Source: Pseudomonas sp. Irchel 3E20 (GTDB lineage: Bacteria; Pseudomonadota; Gammaproteobacteria; Pseudomonadales; Pseudomonadaceae). Taken from it: a DNA stretch of 64,000 bases. The notes under the pieces were generated by a model. That model worked only from the letters and a program-made list of their open reading frames with translations, did not search any database and was not told the DNA's origin. The position numbers and the translations under genes are program-made. This document shows positions 8,421 through 16,891 of the stretch, in pieces. The stretch lies in assembly GCF_900187645.1 (NCBI RefSeq), contig NZ_FYEE01000009.1, positions 124,001-188,000 of the forward strand, written 5' to 3'. Each line of letters starts with the position of its first letter. Positions within the stretch are counted from its first letter, which is position 1.

Positions 8421-8508
8421 GGAGGTGTGGCCGAGTGGTTTAAGGCAACGGTCTTGAAAACCGTCGACTGTAACAGGTCCATGAGTTCGAATCCCATCGC
8501 CTCCGCCA
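8421..8508 (+). tRNA. tRNA-Ser (anticodon UGA)
   Basis: This is an 88-nt class II tRNA with long variable arm and encoded CCA. The acceptor stem GGAGGTG pairs with CGCCTCC. The anticodon loop CTTGAAA reads UGA, the T-arm contains GTTCGAATC, and the discriminator is G. tRNA-Ser genes are common integration sites, and the accessory block begins just downstream. Confidence 0.97.
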
Positions 8509-8522
8509 TTTTTGTACGCTAA

Positions 8523-8546
8523 AGCCCTGATTAGTCAGGGCTTTTT
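8523..8546 (+). terminator. Rho-independent terminator of tRNA-Ser
   Basis: AAGCCCTGA-TTAG-TCAGGGCTT followed by TTTTC, starting about 15 bp after the CCA end. Confidence 0.9.
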
Positions 8547-8703
8547 CGTTTCTGGGGTTTGGGGGTTTTAAGCTCTCATGCAATCGCTTCCGCACTTTTG
8601 GGGAGCATTTATGCGACCCCTGCCCTGCGCATGCCCTTCACCGCCAGATTCAGCAAACGTCTGCCCTGATTCTCCGAGAAGACGCCTGAGGTTGGTCGAT
8701 ACG

Positions 8704-8730
8704 AAAAAACCCGCCGAAGCGGGTTTTTTT
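8704..8730. terminator. Second copy of the AAAAAA-CCCGC-CGAA-GCGGG-TTTTTTT terminator
   Basis: Same stem, loop and flanking homopolymers as 7584-7610. It lies in the 260-bp stretch between tRNA-Ser and the ornithine cyclodeaminase fragment, where no credible gene is seen. It may be the terminator of a gene lost at the island boundary. Confidence 0.75.
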
Positions 8731-8771
8731 CATCTTGGCCAGTACAAGTACCAAAGGCCGCCTGACCTCTT

Positions 8772-9164
8772 ATGCATATAAACGGCGTTGGTGGCGACTG
8801 CCCGGGCAAAACCGAACTGCACGCAGATGTCCTTCGTCAGTCACGTGTGTTTGTCGAGTATGAGCCGCAAACACGGATTGAAGGCGATCTACAGCAGATG
8901 CCACCTGACTTCCCGGTAGTCGACCTTTGGCGTGTGCTCGCTGGTTCGGAAGAGGGTCGGCAATCACGTGATCAGGTAACGTTTTTCGATTCTGTAGGAT
9001 TTGCGTTGGAGGACTATTCGACCCTCCGGTACATCAATACACAAGCCGAGCGACGAAATCTCGGCATCACCATCGAACTCGTTCCTTGGGCTCAGGATCC
9101 GAAGGATCTCTTCCCGTTTGCAGGCGGCTCTTCAGGAAAGGTCAAAGTGAGACGAGCGGCGTAA
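8772..9164 (+). pseudogene. 3' fragment of an ornithine cyclodeaminase / mu-crystallin family gene
   Basis: The 130 codons from INGVGGDCPGKTELHADVL through VFVEYEPQTRIEGDLQQ to DSVGFALEDYSTLRYI match the C-terminal third of ornithine cyclodeaminase, which makes proline from ornithine. Full-length enzymes are about 350 residues. The N-terminal two thirds, including most NAD and substrate residues, are missing and the sequence upstream is a terminator and unrelated DNA. The tail ends in an unremarkable Gly/Ser/Lys-rich stretch. Ornithine cyclodeaminase genes accompany octopine and nopaline catabolism clusters, which fits the neighbours. It is convergent with the LysR gene. Confidence 0.8.
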
Positions 9165-9256
9165 ATCTAACCGAAGCCGCACACAATCCCCTCCAGTCAC
9201 TGACAAGAGTTGGCGGCTTCAAAACTGGCTTTGGGACGGTTTAGACCTGCAGAGTT

Positions 9257-10159
9257 TTAGAGTTCGGGCAGGTCCATCCAGCCATTTTTGTAGAATGTCA
9301 GGAACTGATGAGAAAACTCCTCTGTTAACGCCTGCTGAGAGCTTTTGCTGGAGCGGATGACAAGGAATCCAGTATCCACTTTCACCGAGAGGGGGCGCAT
9401 TTCGAGTCCCTTCCCCACAAAATCAAATGCTGTGGGTGGATCAACGATACTCACGCCGAGCCCCTGGGCAACGAGTGCACAAGCGGTATAAGACAAACTC
9501 GTTTCCAGCTGAGTGACTCGGGGGACTTGAGCCAGGGCAATCTGCACCCCAGAAGAAAAAATTGACCCTGGCCGAGGCGCGACAAATCGCTGCCCTTCAA
9601 AATCGCTCGGTGCCACGATCTCCAGCTTGGCCATGGGGTGGTTGCTGGGCATCACCGCAACCGCATCCATGTCCACAGACAGCATTTCGACGCCGTGCGG
9701 ATTGATCGGTCCTTCGGCGTAACCGATATCGACTTGGCCAGCTGACACCATTTCCGCTACTTGATGCGATGGAACCCCCAGAATGCTGATCTGGAGGTTC
9801 GGTCGCTCCGGAAGAAAGTACGCCAAAAATCTCGGCAATAGCGTGTTTGCCACTGCCGGCATTGCCGCGATCCTTAACGAGCCCGCCGTGTGTTCTCTGA
9901 TCCCAGATGCCAGGCGACCGATCCGATCAAGACCGATAAACGATCGCTCTACCTCGGGAATGAGGGCGTGCGCTTGAGGGGTAGGGATTAATTGACTGCC
10001 CCGCCTTTGGAATAGCGGTAAACCGACAGCCTCCTCAAAGTCCCTGATCAGACGTGTAACCGCTGGCTGTGTCACTGACATCAGGTTTGCGGCCCCAGTC
10101 ATGCTGCCTGTTCGCATCACGGCGTGGAATGCCTCAACTTGGCGGTGGTTGATACGCAT
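9257..10159 (-). CDS. LysR-family regulator resembling OccR/NocR opine regulators
   Basis: The 300-residue product has an N-terminal winged HTH (RQVEAFHAVMRTGSMTGAANLMSVTQPAVTRLIRDFEE...) and a periplasmic-binding-like effector domain. The VMRTGSMTGAA variant and the lead MRINHRQVEAF recall OccR/NocR of Agrobacterium, LysR activators of octopine or nopaline catabolism. It is divergent from the transport-oxidase operon across a 189-bp intergenic region with a palindrome, the normal arrangement for LysR activators. The effector is unknown. Its inferred role is ligand-dependent activation of the rightward operon and autoregulation. Confidence 0.85.
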   Translation of the reverse strand: MRINHRQVEAFHAVMRTGSMTGAANLMSVTQPAVTRLIRDFEEAVGLPLFQRRGSQLIPTPQAHALIPEVERSFIGLDRIGRLASGIREHTAGSLRIAAMPAVANTLLPRFLAYFLPERPNLQISILGVPSHQVAEMVSAGQVDIGYAEGPINPHGVEMLSVDMDAVAVMPSNHPMAKLEIVAPSDFEGQRFVAPRPGSIFSSGVQIALAQVPRVTQLETSLSYTACALVAQGLGVSIVDPPTAFDFVGKGLEMRPLSVKVDTGFLVIRSSKSSQQALTEEFSHQFLTFYKNGWMDLPEL

Positions 10160-10210
10160 GATTCACCTCATAACATTTGCGCATACTTGAAGGGGGTATT
10201 TTTGATTTTG

Positions 10211-10231
10211 AATTATGCTCGGAGCATGCGA
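10211..10231. promoter_or_regulatory. Candidate LysR operator between divergent regulator and transport genes
   Basis: ATGCTC-G-GAGCAT (10215-10227) is a perfect 13-bp palindrome in an AT-rich intergenic region, about 50 bp upstream of the regulator start. Size and position fit a LysR recognition site. Confidence 0.5.
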
Positions 10232-10348
10232 AATTGCAAAACATTAAACAGAACAAGAAAAAAATCGCGCCCCGCTGGCGCCAGTAGCACCAAGCATCCT
10301 GCCGTAACGCCACCCTGATAAGCGCGCTGTCGCCTGTGGAGTAATACC

Positions 10349-11059
10349 GTGAATTTCTTAGAAATAATGAACTTCGGTGACCAGGGATGGGCAACCGATA
10401 TGTTGCTCGCCGCCTTGATGACGTGCGCGATATCGGTCTGCGGATTCCTATGTGGATCGGTCATCGGCTGCCTTGGCTGCTGGGCAAAGCTGTCACGGTC
10501 TTACCTCTTGAGATGGCTGGCCGACGTGTACACCACTGTGCTACGTGGGGTACCTGACCTCTTAGTCATCTACCTCTTTTACTTTGGCAGCAGCATGGTG
10601 CTGACCCAGTTGGCTCAATCCCTAGGACTCAAAGGATTCGTGGGGCTGCCCGGATTTTTCGTGGGCGTAGTGGCTATCTCTGTAATCAGTGGCGCTTACC
10701 AGCTGGAGGTACTTCGCGGTGCAGTGAACAGCGTTGCAATCGGTAGCATCGAGGCGGGCCGATCAATAGGCCTCAGCAAATTCAAGCTGTTCTCACTGAT
10801 TATTGCCCCCCAAGCGTTGAGGCTTGCTCTACCAGGCCTTGGCAACGTTTGGCTACTGGTCCTGAAAGACTCTGCCCTGATCAGCGTTGTTGGGCTCGTA
10901 GAGCTGATGCGCCAATCGCAGATAGGCGCAGGTGCAACCCATCAACCCTTCCTTTTTTACTGCACTGCCGCTGCCCTGTATTTCGTCATCAGCGCATTCA
11001 GCAGCCATTTGATTGCGCGGCTTGAGCACAAGCTTGATAAGCCGATGAGGAGAGCATGA
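10349..11059 (+). CDS. Polar amino-acid ABC transporter permease (HisQ/OccQ-type)
   Basis: Inner-membrane permease of 236 residues with about five hydrophobic helices. The EAA loop motif is seen as GAVNSVAIGSIEAGRSIGLSK, and the family block TTVLRGVPDLLVIYLFYFG is present. It is one half of a heterodimeric permease for a basic amino acid or opine. The GTG start has GGAG seven bases upstream. An ATG at 10367 would be less well placed. The stop overlaps the next gene as ATGA, so the two permeases are translationally coupled. It is the first gene of the operon facing the LysR regulator. Confidence 0.9.
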   Translation: MNFLEIMNFGDQGWATDMLLAALMTCAISVCGFLCGSVIGCLGCWAKLSRSYLLRWLADVYTTVLRGVPDLLVIYLFYFGSSMVLTQLAQSLGLKGFVGLPGFFVGVVAISVISGAYQLEVLRGAVNSVAIGSIEAGRSIGLSKFKLFSLIIAPQALRLALPGLGNVWLLVLKDSALISVVGLVELMRQSQIGAGATHQPFLFYCTAAALYFVISAFSSHLIARLEHKLDKPMRRA

Positions 11060-11742
11060 TGGACTTCGCATTTCTGCTTGAGTGCTTCAAACGACTACTG
11101 GCTGGCGTCCCCCTTACACTGGGTTTATCGCTGTTTTCCTGCGCTATCGGCTTGATCCTGGCTTCAGTTATCTGCGCCATGCGCCTGTCAAAAAAAGTGT
11201 GGCTGGATTATCCCGCCCGGGGTTTTGTTTCCATATTCCGCGGCACTCCACTGCTGGTTCAGTTGTTTGTTATTTACTACGGTCTGGGCCAGTTCACTTG
11301 GCTACGTGAGAGTTTCGCTTGGGCCTACCTCAGAGAGGCTTACTGGTGCGTTCTCGCGGCACTGGCCTTGAACACTGCAGCCTATACCAGCGAGATCCTT
11401 CGGGGAGGCATCAATTCCGTCCAGCACGGACAAATTGAGTCGGCACTGTCCGTTGGCTTGCGTAAGGATCAAATCTGGCGGTGTGTAATTCTCCCGCAGG
11501 CGTGGCGCCAAATGTTGCCTGCTTACGGAAACGAAATAATCCTACAAATCAAATCTACCTCACTTGCTTCGATTGTCACGCTAATGGAGGTGACAGGTAT
11601 TGCAGCAAAGTTGGTGTCGCAAAGTTATCGGCCTATCGAAGTCTTCGTATGTGCCGGTGCGTTATACCTGCTGTTCAATTTTGTAGTAACTCGTGCAGTA
11701 ACACTGATGGAATCCCGGCTTACACGGGGTATGCGGCGTTGA
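11056..11742 (+). CDS. Polar amino-acid ABC transporter permease (HisM/OccM-type)
   Basis: The 228-residue permease partner has SIFRGTPLLVQLFVIYYGLGQF, the standard HisM/GlnP block, and an EAA loop in GGINSVQHGQIESALSVGL. Five hydrophobic segments are visible. The ATG overlaps the upstream stop and GAGGAG lies just before it. The binding-protein gene follows after 48 bp. With the partner permease, the binding protein and the ATPase at 15960 it forms a complete importer. The exact substrate cannot be read, but the surrounding oxidase points to an amine-linked conjugate such as an opine. Confidence 0.9.
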   Translation: MMDFAFLLECFKRLLAGVPLTLGLSLFSCAIGLILASVICAMRLSKKVWLDYPARGFVSIFRGTPLLVQLFVIYYGLGQFTWLRESFAWAYLREAYWCVLAALALNTAAYTSEILRGGINSVQHGQIESALSVGLRKDQIWRCVILPQAWRQMLPAYGNEIILQIKSTSLASIVTLMEVTGIAAKLVSQSYRPIEVFVCAGALYLLFNFVVTRAVTLMESRLTRGMRR

Positions 11743-11790
11743 AGAAGTTAGCAGCATAAATCTGCCAAATCTGAATTGAGGAAGCTTGCT

Positions 11791-12639
11791 ATGCAATTTA
11801 AGAACTTGATGTTGAGTGCGGTATTGTTTTCCAGCGTATGCGCATCGTTCGCCAACGCTGAAGATTCCCAAGTCATCAGAATTGCCACAGAAGGCGCGTA
11901 TGCACCCTGGAACTTTGTTAAACCAGGTGGGCAACTCGACGGCTTCGAGATCGAGCTGGCTCGGGACCTGTGTGATCGCATGAAGGCTAAGTGTGAGATC
12001 TCTGCGCATGATTGGGACGGGTTGATTCCATCACTGAACGGAGGGCAAATCGACGCAATCATGGCAGGCATGAGTATTACGCCTAAGCGCCAAGAGGTAA
12101 TCGGTTTCAGTCGCACGTACGCAGCTCCACTCAACGGCTTTCTAGTGCTTGATAACAGCAGCCTCGCCAAGCTGCCTGGCGACGCTAAAAGCATCAATCT
12201 CGATAAAGACGAGACAGGGGCTGAGGCTCTCATCAACCAGATGGCGCCCCACCTCAAAGGCAAAGTAATCGGCGTACAAGGATCGACTACCGCTTCTGCC
12301 TTCGCTGAAAAATATCTTTCGAAGGTCGTCGAAGTTCGCGAGTACAAGACCGTTGATGCTCACAACATGGATTTGATGAGTGGTCGCATCGATGCGGTAT
12401 TGGCTAACGCTGTCGTTCTCAAACTCGCAACTCAGGATCCGTCGCTGAAAGGCACGAATATGGCTGGCCCGATATTTTCCGGCGGGGTTTTTGGTCCTGG
12501 TATCGGCATTGGGCTGCGAAAGTCTGATACGGCCTTGAAGGCGAAGTTTGATGAAGCCATCACAGCGGCAGTCAACGACGGCACGGTGAAGAAGCTTTCT
12601 GAAAAATGGCTGAAATTCGACGTAACTCCATTGGAGTAA
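11791..12639 (+). CDS. Periplasmic amino-acid/opine-binding protein (SBP family 3), first copy
   Basis: The 282-residue protein has a signal peptide ending near SSVCASFANA. The mature start is IRIATEGAYAPWNFV, then GFEIELARDLCDRM and WDGLIPSLNGGQIDAIMAGMSIT, all typical of the HisJ/ArgT/OccT class. I chose the ATG at 11791 because TGAGGAAG stands seven bases upstream. The in-frame TTG at 11776 has nothing suitable. An insertion after FLVLDNSSLAKLPGDAKSINLDKDETGAEA makes it longer than HisJ, a feature I recall in opine and octopine binding proteins. A second, more AT-rich binding protein is at 17350. Confidence 0.88.
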   Translation: MQFKNLMLSAVLFSSVCASFANAEDSQVIRIATEGAYAPWNFVKPGGQLDGFEIELARDLCDRMKAKCEISAHDWDGLIPSLNGGQIDAIMAGMSITPKRQEVIGFSRTYAAPLNGFLVLDNSSLAKLPGDAKSINLDKDETGAEALINQMAPHLKGKVIGVQGSTTASAFAEKYLSKVVEVREYKTVDAHNMDLMSGRIDAVLANAVVLKLATQDPSLKGTNMAGPIFSGGVFGPGIGIGLRKSDTALKAKFDEAITAAVNDGTVKKLSEKWLKFDVTPLE

Positions 12640-12674
12640 GAGCGAATATTCCAGGCTGAGCGGAGCGGCAACTT

Positions 12675-13802
12675 ATGAGTGGTGTAACGATCGTTGTGGG
12701 CGGTGGATTGGTCGGTTTGGCGACTGCCTACGGCCTTGCCGACAGGGGACAGAAAGTTCTGCTGTTGGATCAAGGGGATACTGCCCTTCGAGCGGCACGA
12801 GGGAATTTCGGCCTTGTTTGGGTGCAGGGTAAAGGCTATGGGATGCCCGCCTATGCACGATTGACGCTCCGTTCTGCAGCAATGTGGCCCCGCCTTGCCA
12901 ACGACCTGTTGGCCGAGACAGGAATCGACGTACACCTGCGCCAGCCGGGAGGGTTCAGTCTTTGTTTAACCCAAGAGGACATGGTTGAAGAGGCGGGTCA
13001 ATTGCGCTGGTTGCGCGAGGCGCTGGAGGGCAAGTATCGATTTGAAGAGCTGGGCCCTGAAGAGCTGCGACGGCGGCTGCCTGGCGTGGGGCCAGATGTT
13101 GTGGGGGCTTGCTACAGCCCTGACGATGGTCACACCAATCCACTCTTGCTCCTAAGGGCGCTCACCTCAGCGGTTCAACAACGTGGGGTGAGCCTAGAAA
13201 CCGGTTGTGAGGTCCAAAAGATCGAGAGCACTGGGTCGGGTTACCGGTTGACGGGTAACGGCCGGACATGGGAGGGAGACCGCGTTGTGTTGGCCGCTGG
13301 GCTAGGTAATCAATCCTTGGCACAGCAGGTCGGCATATCCCTTGGCTTGTCTCCAAATCGTGGACAAATCCTGATAACCGAGCGTCTGCCTCATTTTCTG
13401 GATTACCCCACCAACTACGTTCGTCAGACCAGCGAAGGAACCGTGCAGCTTGGGTATTCCAATGAATCCACAGGCTTGAATGACGGCGTTAGTGCCAACG
13501 TGATGTCAGACATTGCCCGACGTGCAGTTGCCTGTTTTCCGAGGCTCGCCAACGTTCAACTAGTTCGCGCGTGGGGTGCGCTCAGGGTGCTCACGCCTGA
13601 CGGCTTTCCCATTTACCAAGAGTCTCCAAGCTTTCCAGGCGTCTTTGCGCTTACCTGCCACAGCGGTGTGACGCTGGCAGCAGTACATGCCTATGAAGTG
13701 GCGCCATGGATTGCGGGCGGGCCGGCACCGGACGAGCTCCAAGTATTCAGCGATCAGCGGTTCAAGAACCCTGACTATAAGGTGAACAGCAATGGCCACT
13801 AG
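12675..13802 (+). CDS. FAD-dependent oxidoreductase, DAO family (opine oxidase B / HcnC-like subunit)
   Basis: The 375-residue flavoprotein resembles D-amino-acid dehydrogenase and glycine oxidase. The N-terminal dinucleotide motif VVGGGLVGLATAYGLA is at about 7-22, followed by ARGNFGLVWVQGKG, and the C-terminal FAD block is RAWGALRVLTPDGFPIY. It is probably the catalytic small-molecule-oxidising subunit of a three-component enzyme with the next two genes. The same trio builds octopine/nopaline oxidase (OoxB/NoxB), hydrogen cyanide synthase (HcnC) and D-hydroxyproline dehydrogenase. It overlaps the ferredoxin-like gene by 11 bp. The adjacent importer and RidA favour an imported secondary amine as substrate over glycine. 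Confidence 0.83.
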   Translation: MSGVTIVVGGGLVGLATAYGLADRGQKVLLLDQGDTALRAARGNFGLVWVQGKGYGMPAYARLTLRSAAMWPRLANDLLAETGIDVHLRQPGGFSLCLTQEDMVEEAGQLRWLREALEGKYRFEELGPEELRRRLPGVGPDVVGACYSPDDGHTNPLLLLRALTSAVQQRGVSLETGCEVQKIESTGSGYRLTGNGRTWEGDRVVLAAGLGNQSLAQQVGISLGLSPNRGQILITERLPHFLDYPTNYVRQTSEGTVQLGYSNESTGLNDGVSANVMSDIARRAVACFPRLANVQLVRAWGALRVLTPDGFPIYQESPSFPGVFALTCHSGVTLAAVHAYEVAPWIAGGPAPDELQVFSDQRFKNPDYKVNSNGH

Positions 13803-14106
13803 CCCGTTGTTTCGATCTCTGGATGCCAGCACATCCGAGGTTCTCATTGAGTTCGATGGAAAGCAGATCAGCGTCGCGGACGACACGAATTTGGCGGCGG
13901 CTCTTCTCGAAGCTGGCGTAGATGTCACCCGAAAAACCGCCGTGAGCGGGGCCCCTCGTACGGCCTACTGCATGATGGGTGTCTGTTTTGAATGCTTGGT
14001 TGAAATCGACGGGGTTTCGAGACAGGCCTGTCAGGTCCGGACTCATGCGGGTTTGAAGGTCACAACCCATTCTCTAGCAGCGACCAAAGGTGGCACCCAT
14101 GACTGA
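13792..14106 (+). CDS. [2Fe-2S] ferredoxin-like oxidase subunit (HcnA/SoxA-like)
   Basis: The 104-residue protein of the 2Fe-2S class is found as the small subunit in HcnABC, OoxA-type and D-hydroxyproline dehydrogenases. Cluster ligands are Cys60, Cys65, Cys68 and Cys80 in AYCMMGVCFECLVEI and RQACQV, a plant-type ferredoxin spacing. It passes electrons between the two flavoprotein subunits at the inner membrane. The gene overlaps both neighbours (11 bp upstream, 8 bp downstream), a sign that the three subunits are made together. Confidence 0.9.
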   Translation: MATSPLFRSLDASTSEVLIEFDGKQISVADDTNLAAALLEAGVDVTRKTAVSGAPRTAYCMMGVCFECLVEIDGVSRQACQVRTHAGLKVTTHSLAATKGGTHD

Positions 14107-15475
14107 CCATGTGCAGGCAATAGTTTTGGGCGCTGGGCCTGCTGGCATCGCGGCCGCAATGCGTCTTCACGCTGAAGGCGTGAAGGTATTGGTTCTGGAT
14201 GAACAGGCGACACCAGGTGGCCAGATCTATAGAGAAGTAAGCCTCGCCTCACCTAAACGTAAAGAATTGCTAGGCAAGGACTATGCGGCGGGAAGCCTAG
14301 CGGTAGCCTCCTTCATAAAAAGCGGGATCGACTATGTTCCGAATGCGTCGGTGTGGCTTGTAACGGCTGAACGCGAAGTGCACTTTCGTGTTGCGGGGGT
14401 GACTCGTGTCATATCTGCAGAGCGCATCTTGTTCTGCAGTGGCGCTTATGAACGCCCCATGCCGGTTCCCGGTTGGACCCTCCCTGGTGTCATGACGGCG
14501 GGTGCAGGCCAAATTCTTCTGAAAACCGGAGCGCGTGTACCCAATGGAGCTGTAGTGCTCTCGGGTACAGGTCCGTTGCTCTACCTGCTGACTGTTCAAT
14601 ACTTGAAAGCCGGTGTGAAAATCAAAGCACTCGTGGATACGAGCGCTCGCAGCGACTTGATGGCAGCAGCTCGCTATTTGCCTGCTGCGCTGCCTGCCTG
14701 GAAGCAGCTCTTCAAAGGCATCTCTTTGATGGCTCAAATTCGACGGGCAGGCATCGATTGGTACCAGGGTGCGACCGACATCCAGATTGAGGGCAAGGTC
14801 AAAGCGCAGGCCATCAGTTTTACCCACAAAGGAGCACAGTGCCGGGTGGATTGCGACCTTGTGCTGCTGCATCAGGGCGTAGTTCCTAATACTCATCCGA
14901 CACTGTCCATCGGAGCGGAACATCAGTGGGATGAGGGCCAAGTCTGCTGGGTCACCAAACAGGATCAGTGGGGAGCGTTGAGCGTTCCCGGTTTTTTCAT
15001 CGCAGGGGATGGAGCTGGTGTGAATGGCGCCGAGGCCGCTGCTTTACAGGGGCGACTCGCGGGGCTAGGCATTGCAATATCGCTAGAAAAATTGACCTCG
15101 AAAGCTGCCGAATCAGAAGCGCAAACAATCCGTCGCTCCTGGGAAAAAATCCGCTGTATTCGTCCGATGCTGGAACGACTGTATAGACCTATCCAGAGTC
15201 TCCAGCTCCCGGCCGATGACACCATCATTTGCCGATGCGAGGAGGTCACTGCAGGCGCGGTTCGCCAATACGCAGCGCTGGGGTGCCTGGGTCCGAACCA
15301 AGCGAAAGCATTTGGCAGATGCGGGATGGGTCCCTGCCAAGGCAGGCAGTGCGGATTGTCCGTGACACAGATTCTGGCGGATGCCCGGCAGGTTTCGCCT
15401 TCCGAGGTCGGCTATTACCGAATCCGTCCTCCACTCAAGCCGATCACACTCGCCGAGTTGGCCAACGAAAAATAA
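14099..15475 (+). CDS. NAD(P)/FAD-dependent oxidoreductase with C-terminal [2Fe-2S] domain (opine oxidase A / HcnB-like)
   Basis: The 458-residue subunit has an N-terminal FAD motif AIVLGAGPAGIAAAMRL, a central CSGAYERPMPVPGWTLPGVMTAGAGQ typical of HcnB/OoxA, and a GDGAGVNGAEAA FAD motif near 300. A BFD-like cysteine cluster near the end (CRCEEV, then GRCGMGPCQGRQC) binds [2Fe-2S]. I set the start at the ATG at 14099, which has AAAGGTGG upstream. A GTG at 14090 would lengthen the protein by three residues. It completes the oxidase with the two preceding genes. The RidA gene follows within 20 bp, consistent with imine removal after oxidation. Confidence 0.87.
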   Translation: MTDHVQAIVLGAGPAGIAAAMRLHAEGVKVLVLDEQATPGGQIYREVSLASPKRKELLGKDYAAGSLAVASFIKSGIDYVPNASVWLVTAEREVHFRVAGVTRVISAERILFCSGAYERPMPVPGWTLPGVMTAGAGQILLKTGARVPNGAVVLSGTGPLLYLLTVQYLKAGVKIKALVDTSARSDLMAAARYLPAALPAWKQLFKGISLMAQIRRAGIDWYQGATDIQIEGKVKAQAISFTHKGAQCRVDCDLVLLHQGVVPNTHPTLSIGAEHQWDEGQVCWVTKQDQWGALSVPGFFIAGDGAGVNGAEAAALQGRLAGLGIAISLEKLTSKAAESEAQTIRRSWEKIRCIRPMLERLYRPIQSLQLPADDTIICRCEEVTAGAVRQYAALGCLGPNQAKAFGRCGMGPCQGRQCGLSVTQILADARQVSPSEVGYYRIRPPLKPITLAELANEK

Positions 15476-15492
15476 CCATGGAGCACACCTAT

Positions 15493-15849
15493 ATGACTTC
15501 AATCAATCGTATAGAAAGCAATGCCCGTTTGAGCCGAGCGGTCATTCACAATGGCGTCGTATACCTCGCAGGTATTACTGCTACCGATTGTACTCAGGAC
15601 ATTCGAGGCCAAACACGCGAAGTTCTAGCAAAAATCGACGAGCGCCTGAGCCAAGCCGGTAGCGATAAGGATCATATTTTGTCGGCGCAGATCTGGCTCG
15701 CCAATATTGTTCAGGACTTCGATCCGATGAATGATGAATGGAGCAAATGGCTTGGATCGGCTGGCCGTCCCGCTCGTGCAACATGTCAGGTAGCTTTCGA
15801 CGAGCCGTCATTATTGATCGAAGTGATCATCACCGCTGCCACTCGGTAA
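15493..15849 (+). CDS. RidA-family (YjgF/YER057c/UK114) imine deaminase, intact copy
   Basis: The 118-residue small trimeric protein hydrolyses reactive enamines and imines to ketones and ammonia. The family pattern is seen in VIHNGVVYLAGITA, GQTREVLAKIDERLSQAGSDK and LSAQIWLANI, ending in LLIEVIITAATR. The usual arginine for carboxylate binding is not where canonical RidA has it; RPARATCQVAF replaces the R-P-A-R-x-x-V segment and the match is good. The ATG at 15493 has ATGGAG upstream; a start at 15478 lacks a site. Placed after an oxidase that generates imines, it is probably part of the pathway. A disabled paralogue is at 16892. Confidence 0.88.
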   Translation: MTSINRIESNARLSRAVIHNGVVYLAGITATDCTQDIRGQTREVLAKIDERLSQAGSDKDHILSAQIWLANIVQDFDPMNDEWSKWLGSAGRPARATCQVAFDEPSLLIEVIITAATR

Positions 15850-15959
15850 AAACTGAAAGTTGCTCTGCAGGGATCAGAGCAATTCATTTCATCGTCAACC
15901 AGCACTATCCAGCGCCTAGCAGAACGTGATGTGCGCAGAGATAGAGAACAAGGTGTCTT

Positions 15960-16793
15960 ATGTCCATCTCCTCAGAAGCGACATCCCGGAAAGTAGAAAC
16001 TAATTCTCAGTCTTTCAATAACCGCGGAGCTGAGCCAAAACTCAGCATTTCAGGCCTCTGCAAACACTATGGAGAACATCAAGTTCTTCGTGGTGTATCA
16101 CTACATGCTGATAAAGGTGATGTGATTAGTCTTATCGGTGCTAGCGGTTCGGGAAAAAGCACCCTTCTGCGTTGTGTGAATTTCCTTGAACAGCCGGACG
16201 CTGGAAAAATCCAGTTGGATGATTATTGCTTGGAGATTGGAGGTGCTGCTGGTAAACACAGCCTGCCTAAGGCCAGAGAACTCCAAAAGCTTCGTTCAAG
16301 GCTGGCGATGGTATTTCAGAACTTCAACCTGTGGAGCCATATGACGGTCCTGGACAATGTGTGCCTTGGCCCTCAAAAGGTATTAGGTGTATCTCGACAG
16401 GAAGCGGTTGAGCGCGCTGAGAGGTATCTCGAAAGAGTAGGTCTTCCATCCCGTACGACCCAGCAGTATCCATCAACGCTTTCTGGTGGTCAGCAGCAAC
16501 GCGTTGCTATTGCGAGAGCGCTGGCGATGGAGCCCGAGGTGCTGCTTTTTGATGAGCCGACTTCAGCGCTTGATCCAGAGTTGGTCGGAGAGGTGCTCAA
16601 GGTCATAAAGTCGCTCGCCGAAGAAGGTAGAACCATGTTGATGGTTACGCATGAAATGGCCTTTGCACGTCAGGTTTCAAGCAAGATTGTACTCCTTCAT
16701 CAAGGATTAATTGAGGAAGAAGGAGATGCCTCCATTCTCGACGCGCCGCAAAGTGAAAGACTGCAGAAATTTCTGGCCAATAGCTTGAAATGA
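15960..16793 (+). CDS. Polar amino-acid ABC transporter ATPase (HisP/OccP-type)
   Basis: The 277-residue nucleotide-binding subunit has Walker A GASGSGKST, Q-loop in MVFQNFNLWSHMTVLDNV, signature LSGGQQQRVAIARAL, Walker B VLLFDEPTSALDPE and the H-loop MVTHEM. The VFQ-F-LW-HMT block is characteristic of the HisP/OccP group for basic amino acids and opines. About 25 extra residues precede the usual start. The ATG at 15960 has AAGGTG upstream. It completes the importer encoded by the operon, though it is separated from the permeases by the oxidase genes. Confidence 0.93.
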   Translation: MSISSEATSRKVETNSQSFNNRGAEPKLSISGLCKHYGEHQVLRGVSLHADKGDVISLIGASGSGKSTLLRCVNFLEQPDAGKIQLDDYCLEIGGAAGKHSLPKARELQKLRSRLAMVFQNFNLWSHMTVLDNVCLGPQKVLGVSRQEAVERAERYLERVGLPSRTTQQYPSTLSGGQQQRVAIARALAMEPEVLLFDEPTSALDPELVGEVLKVIKSLAEEGRTMLMVTHEMAFARQVSSKIVLLHQGLIEEEGDASILDAPQSERLQKFLANSLK

Positions 16794-16891
16794 TCTTTAG
16801 CCAAAGCGTTGTAACTTGCCCGATAGGCATTGATAGCCTGTCAATAAAGCTGGAATTTTCTTGTTTGTATCGTGCAGGGATTTCAACTTAA

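Noticed and set aside
12675..15475. Hydrogen cyanide synthase hcnABC
   Set aside because: The three subunits share the HcnABC family, but the order is C-A-B and the genes are embedded in an amino-acid importer operon with RidA and an OccR-like regulator. Anr-type control elements were not seen. An opine or amine oxidase is the better reading.
12675..15475. D-hydroxyproline dehydrogenase of a hydroxyproline pathway
   Set aside because: The expected epimerase, deaminase and semialdehyde dehydrogenase genes are absent from the neighbourhood, while the LysR type and ocd remnant point to opines. It cannot be fully excluded.
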